A stretch of 64,000 nucleotides of DNA, from contig JAFGKW010000006.1 in assembly GCA_016928355.1 (NCBI GenBank), positions 1 through 64,000 of the forward strand, written 5' to 3'. The position numbers and the translations under genes were made by a program. This stretch comes from Methanomicrobiaceae archaeon (GTDB lineage: Archaea; Halobacteriota; Methanomicrobia; Methanomicrobiales; Methanomicrobiaceae). Numbering within the stretch: the stretch's first letter is position 1; each line of letters starts with the position of its first letter. Under the pieces are notes generated by a model. It was not told the origin of the DNA and searched no databases. It saw only the letters and a list, made by a program, of their open reading frames with translations. This document shows positions 61,340 through 64,000 of the stretch, piece after piece.

Positions 61340-62148
61340 GATGTGCAGCTCTTGGTCCCGAGGGAACATTCTCCCATGAGATGGCTCTGAAAGTATGTGG
61401 TGAAGATGTCACTCTCTGCCCGACCATCGGGTCTGTTTTTGCAGAGGTCGCCGCCGGCGGTTGCATGGGAATTGTCCCGGTCGAGAACAGCGAGGCAGGA
61501 GGCGTAGGCGAGACGTTCGATGGTCTCATGAGGACCGACTGCCATATAGCTGCAGAATACTATCTCCCGGTCAGGCATTACTACGCGGCAGCCATACCTG
61601 TGGGGGAGAATCCGTCCTGCATCTATGCACATCCGCAGTCGCATGAACAGTGCAGCCGTTTTATAGATGAACTTGGAGTCCCTGTGGTCCATACGGCGAG
61701 CAATGCGGCAAGTGCTGAATCGGCCGCAGAAAACCCCGGAACAGCGGCGATAACATCAGCCCCTGCGGCGAAAATCCATGGCCTAAGGATCATCCGGGAG
61801 AATGTACAGAACTCGGAAAATAATGTGACGAGATTTGTTGCGATCGTTAAGGGACCGTACCCGAAGGGTTACCTGCCTGAATCTCCGGGTTGTGACAAAT
61901 GCAGTATTCTTATAGATCCACAGGAAGACCGTCCGGGCCTTCTTTACGAGATAATCGGTGTATTTGCTGCATTGGGGATAAATCTCTCACGCATAGAATC
62001 CCGGCCGTCAAAGAGGGGTATAGGAAGCTATGTATTCTTCATTGACTTTGCTATGACTCCCTTTTCCGGGGATGCAGTCCGGCGACTGAAGGACATTGCC
62101 TCTGTAAAGGAGCTGGGGTGCTATACGGGAAGGGTGATATCTGAATGA
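61336..62148 (+). CDS. pheA: Prephenate dehydratase
   Basis: 270 residues from ATG 61336 (MRCAALGPEGTFSHEMALK). Makes phenylpyruvate for phenylalanine. Catalytic domain 1-175 with GIVPVENSEAGGVGETFDGL, HPQSHEQCSRF and the ENNVTRFVAI motif containing the catalytic Thr; C-terminal ACT domain 185-265 (RPGLLYEIIGVFAALGINLS, RIESRPSK) for Phe feedback inhibition. So Phe may act on both enzyme activity and leader-peptide translation. Confidence 0.95.
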   Translation: MRCAALGPEGTFSHEMALKVCGEDVTLCPTIGSVFAEVAAGGCMGIVPVENSEAGGVGETFDGLMRTDCHIAAEYYLPVRHYYAAAIPVGENPSCIYAHPQSHEQCSRFIDELGVPVVHTASNAASAESAAENPGTAAITSAPAAKIHGLRIIRENVQNSENNVTRFVAIVKGPYPKGYLPESPGCDKCSILIDPQEDRPGLLYEIIGVFAALGINLSRIESRPSKRGIGSYVFFIDFAMTPFSGDAVRRLKDIASVKELGCYTGRVISE

Positions 62149-63410
62149 ACGGGATTACAATTAGAGGTTACAGGAACGTGAAACTCTCATTCTCTGCACC
62201 TCCATCGAAGAGTTATACCCACAGGGCACTCTTTTGTGCGGCTCTCGCGGGAGGGATATCTGTTATTGAAAATCCGCTTTTATCCGATGATATCAGTGTA
62301 ACCTGCAGCGCTCTTGAACAGCTGGGCATCCCTGTTGAACAGAGAGAGGAAATTATTGTCGTTGAAGGTTGTGGCGGAGTAATGACCGGTCCCGGAGAGC
62401 TGGAGATCGACTGCAGAGGCTCGGGCACATCGCTTCGCTTCCTTGCCACATTTGCTCTTCTCCATCCCGGCCGTGTTACACTCACCGGAAACGAGCGCAT
62501 GAAGGAGAGGCCGGTAGGAGAGCTTGCTGAAGCTCTGAAGATTCTTGGAGGAGAGATCCGCTTTACAGGCATTCCGGGTTGTCCACCGGTTGAGATCTCC
62601 GGCAGGCTCGCTGGCGGGCGTGTCCTGATCGATGCATCGAAGAGCAGCCAGTTCGTATCATCGATACTCATCCCTTCCCCTTTTGCAGATGAGCCGGTTG
62701 ATATAATCCCGAAGGGACACGTCGCCTCGGAGTCCTATCTTGATATCACACTCGAGGTTATGAAAAGTTTTGGTGCAGATGTCGAAAGGCTCGAAGATAG
62801 TGGTTTTCATGTTAATCCGGGAATCTATATGCCCCGGAAATACAGGGTGGAGGGCGATTACTCCTCAGCATCCTATCTCTTCGCCATCGCTGCAGTATGC
62901 GGCGGGACTGTTACGGTTGACAACATAAATCCGGAATCGGTACAGGGCGACAGGGTATTTCTGGATGCACTGGCGGCTATGGGCTGCAGTGTCTTGAAAA
63001 GAGATGATTTCATCAGCGTTTCCCGCGAAGGATCTCTCTCCGGGACAGATATTGACATGTCCTCATCGCCGGACACTGTCCAGACCCTCGCTGCAGTTGC
63101 GGTATTTGCCGACAGCCCCACCAGAATCTCCGGAGTCTCACATCTCCGTTACAAGGAGAGCGATCGCATCGGTGCGATTGAGCGGATGGTTAAGGGTTGC
63201 GGTTCAGGTTTCGAGTATCTCGATGGGGAGATCATAATTACTCCGGGGAAACTTCACGGGTTTGTACTCGAGCCGGAAGACGACCACAGGACGGCGATGT
63301 CAGGTGCCGTTATCGGGCTTGGTACCGGAGGTGTGACGATTAAAGATCCCGGCTGCGTCCGGAAGTCATACCCGGGATTCTGGGATGATCTAAGGAGGGC
63401 GGGACTTTGA
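62145..63410 (+). CDS. aroA: 3-phosphoshikimate 1-carboxyvinyltransferase (EPSP synthase)
   Basis: 421 residues. Transfers enolpyruvyl from PEP to shikimate-3-phosphate. Motifs: PPSKSYTHRALFCAAL, GSGTSLRFLATFALL, GNERMKERPVGELAEAL, DASKSSQFVSSIL and LRYKESDRIGAIE. Start overlaps the pheA stop (ATGA) and its stop overlaps the shikimate kinase start. Confidence 0.96.
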   Translation: MNGITIRGYRNVKLSFSAPPSKSYTHRALFCAALAGGISVIENPLLSDDISVTCSALEQLGIPVEQREEIIVVEGCGGVMTGPGELEIDCRGSGTSLRFLATFALLHPGRVTLTGNERMKERPVGELAEALKILGGEIRFTGIPGCPPVEISGRLAGGRVLIDASKSSQFVSSILIPSPFADEPVDIIPKGHVASESYLDITLEVMKSFGADVERLEDSGFHVNPGIYMPRKYRVEGDYSSASYLFAIAAVCGGTVTVDNINPESVQGDRVFLDALAAMGCSVLKRDDFISVSREGSLSGTDIDMSSSPDTVQTLAAVAVFADSPTRISGVSHLRYKESDRIGAIERMVKGCGSGFEYLDGEIIITPGKLHGFVLEPEDDHRTAMSGAVIGLGTGGVTIKDPGCVRKSYPGFWDDLRRAGL

Positions 63411-64000
63411 ATAAAAGGATAGTCCTCACAGGATTTCGGGGCTCGGGAAAGACTACAGCCGGAGCGATTCTCTCAGAAAGGACGGACCTTCCCCTTTATG
63501 ATACAGATGCTATCGTCGAGGCCGAGGCCTGCTGTCAGATCCATGAGATATTCTCGCACGATGGTGAGGCTGCGTTCAGGCAAATCGAATCGAAGGTCAT
63601 CAGGGAACTCCCTGCAGAACCATGCATAGTTGCAACGGGCGGAGGTACAGTCCTCAATCCTGAAAATGTCATGAACCTGAGAAAGGGTTCGGTTGTATTC
63701 CTGCTTGATATATCTCCAGAAACAGCCCGGCTGCGTATATCCGGGAGCAGCCGGCCTTCACTGACAGGAAAATCTGTCGGAGATGAAGCCGCAGAACTGA
63801 TATCCCAAAGAATGCCTTATTACAGGATGGCCTCGGACTTCTGCATCGATGCAGGGCTCGCGTCCGAAGAGATCATTGATACGATTACCGGGATCATGAA
63901 TTATGGTCCCTGCAGGTTTGAAGATCGAAAGGCGGCGTCTGAGCTCTTCACCGGTTCCTCTATGCCCGGAGAGATAAAGAAGAAAACCATATCCCGGATC
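63407..64000 (+). CDS. aroK: Shikimate kinase, bacterial (P-loop/AroK) type, 3'-truncated by the window, possibly fused
   Basis: TTG start at 63407 inside the aroA stop, with AAGGAGGG about nine bases upstream. 198 codons visible, still open at the window edge. Walker A GFRGSGKTT, substrate Asp in LYDTDAIVEAE, Arg in AAFRQIES, VATGGGTVLNP, lid SSRPSLTG and RMPYYRMASDFCID. AroK proteins are about 170 residues; here the frame continues (NYGPCRFEDRKAASELFTGS), suggesting a second domain, perhaps shikimate dehydrogenase. Most archaea use a GHMP-type shikimate kinase, so a P-loop type is unusual. Confidence 0.85.
   Translation, partial: MNKRIVLTGFRGSGKTTAGAILSERTDLPLYDTDAIVEAEACCQIHEIFSHDGEAAFRQIESKVIRELPAEPCIVATGGGTVLNPENVMNLRKGSVVFLLDISPETARLRISGSSRPSLTGKSVGDEAAELISQRMPYYRMASDFCIDAGLASEEIIDTITGIMNYGPCRFEDRKAASELFTGSSMPGEIKKKTISRI

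Noticed and set aside
1-64000. CRISPR arrays, tRNA/rRNA genes, insertion sequences, prophage
   Set aside because: Intergenic regions were scanned by eye; no regular spacer-repeat array, cloverleaf, transposase or integrase seen. A tRNA missed by eye remains possible but the gaps are mostly too short.

Overview
The window looks like a chromosome segment of a hydrogenotrophic methanogen of the order Methanomicrobiales (Methanoplanus/Methanolacinia-like; the genus is a guess). The evidence is archaeal and methanogen-specific: methenyl-H4MPT cyclohydrolase, a probable methanogenesis marker 12 protein, an Orc1/Cdc6 initiator, a thermosome subunit, TiaS, AglB, archaeal type IV pilins, the archaeal aromatic route (aldolase-type ADTH synthase plus dehydroquinate synthase II), and an MvhG/FrhG-like [NiFe] hydrogenase. 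I saw no tRNA, rRNA, CRISPR array, transposase or prophage.

Layout. 1-1.9 kb: end of a nucleoside-recognition membrane protein, then two type IV pilins. 2.0-9.2 kb: metal/tetrapyrrole ABC importer with a CobN-like chelatase. 9.2-10.3 kb: two lipoproteins. 10.7-15.8 kb (minus): mch, orc1/cdc6, a zinc-ribbon protein, apgM and a sugar epimerase. 15.9-24.8 kb: DUF368 (PopT-like) carrier, CPBP protease, marker 12, a soluble chemoreceptor and two paralogous sensor kinases. 25-28.9 kb: thermosome, HTH regulator, tiaS. 29-35.6 kb: N-glycosylation block (glycosyltransferase, Gfo/Idh dehydrogenase, DegT aminotransferase, hexapeptide acetyltransferase, AglB). 35.6-42.9 kb: surface/envelope proteins (PKD, Yip1/zinc ribbon, PEGA with PGF-type tail, transglutaminase-like lipoprotein) and an MFS pump. 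43-45.6 kb: DtxR-FeoA regulator and FeoB. 45.7-52.7 kb: hydrogenase maturation protease, then a 6.5-kb operon joining a [NiFe] hydrogenase to a MinD-type ATPase, three roadblock proteins, a V4R protein, a ferredoxin and membrane-anchored small proteins. 53-57.4 kb: Cache lipoprotein and nadX-nadA-nadC. 57.6-64 kb: an aromatic-amino-acid operon (two aldolase paralogs, DHQ synthase II, tyrA, pheA, aroA, shikimate kinase running off the edge).

Three observations stand out. (1) Directly upstream of the aromatic operon is a 34-codon ORF with its own Shine-Dalgarno; 15 of its 34 residues are Phe, Tyr or Trp, which is the hallmark of a leader peptide for ribosome-mediated attenuation. I know of no such aromatic attenuator established in archaea. 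(2) The hydrogenase operon couples a soluble-type [NiFe] hydrogenase to a MinD/roadblock module with two membrane-anchored members, suggesting a membrane-positioned or switchable hydrogenase. (3) Three intergenic regions carry a modular hairpin-rich repeat, with the central module inverted in one copy; a fourth carries only its terminal hairpin.

Many starts were set by Shine-Dalgarno placement rather than the longest reading frame. All functional names come from reading translations by eye; no database search was run.
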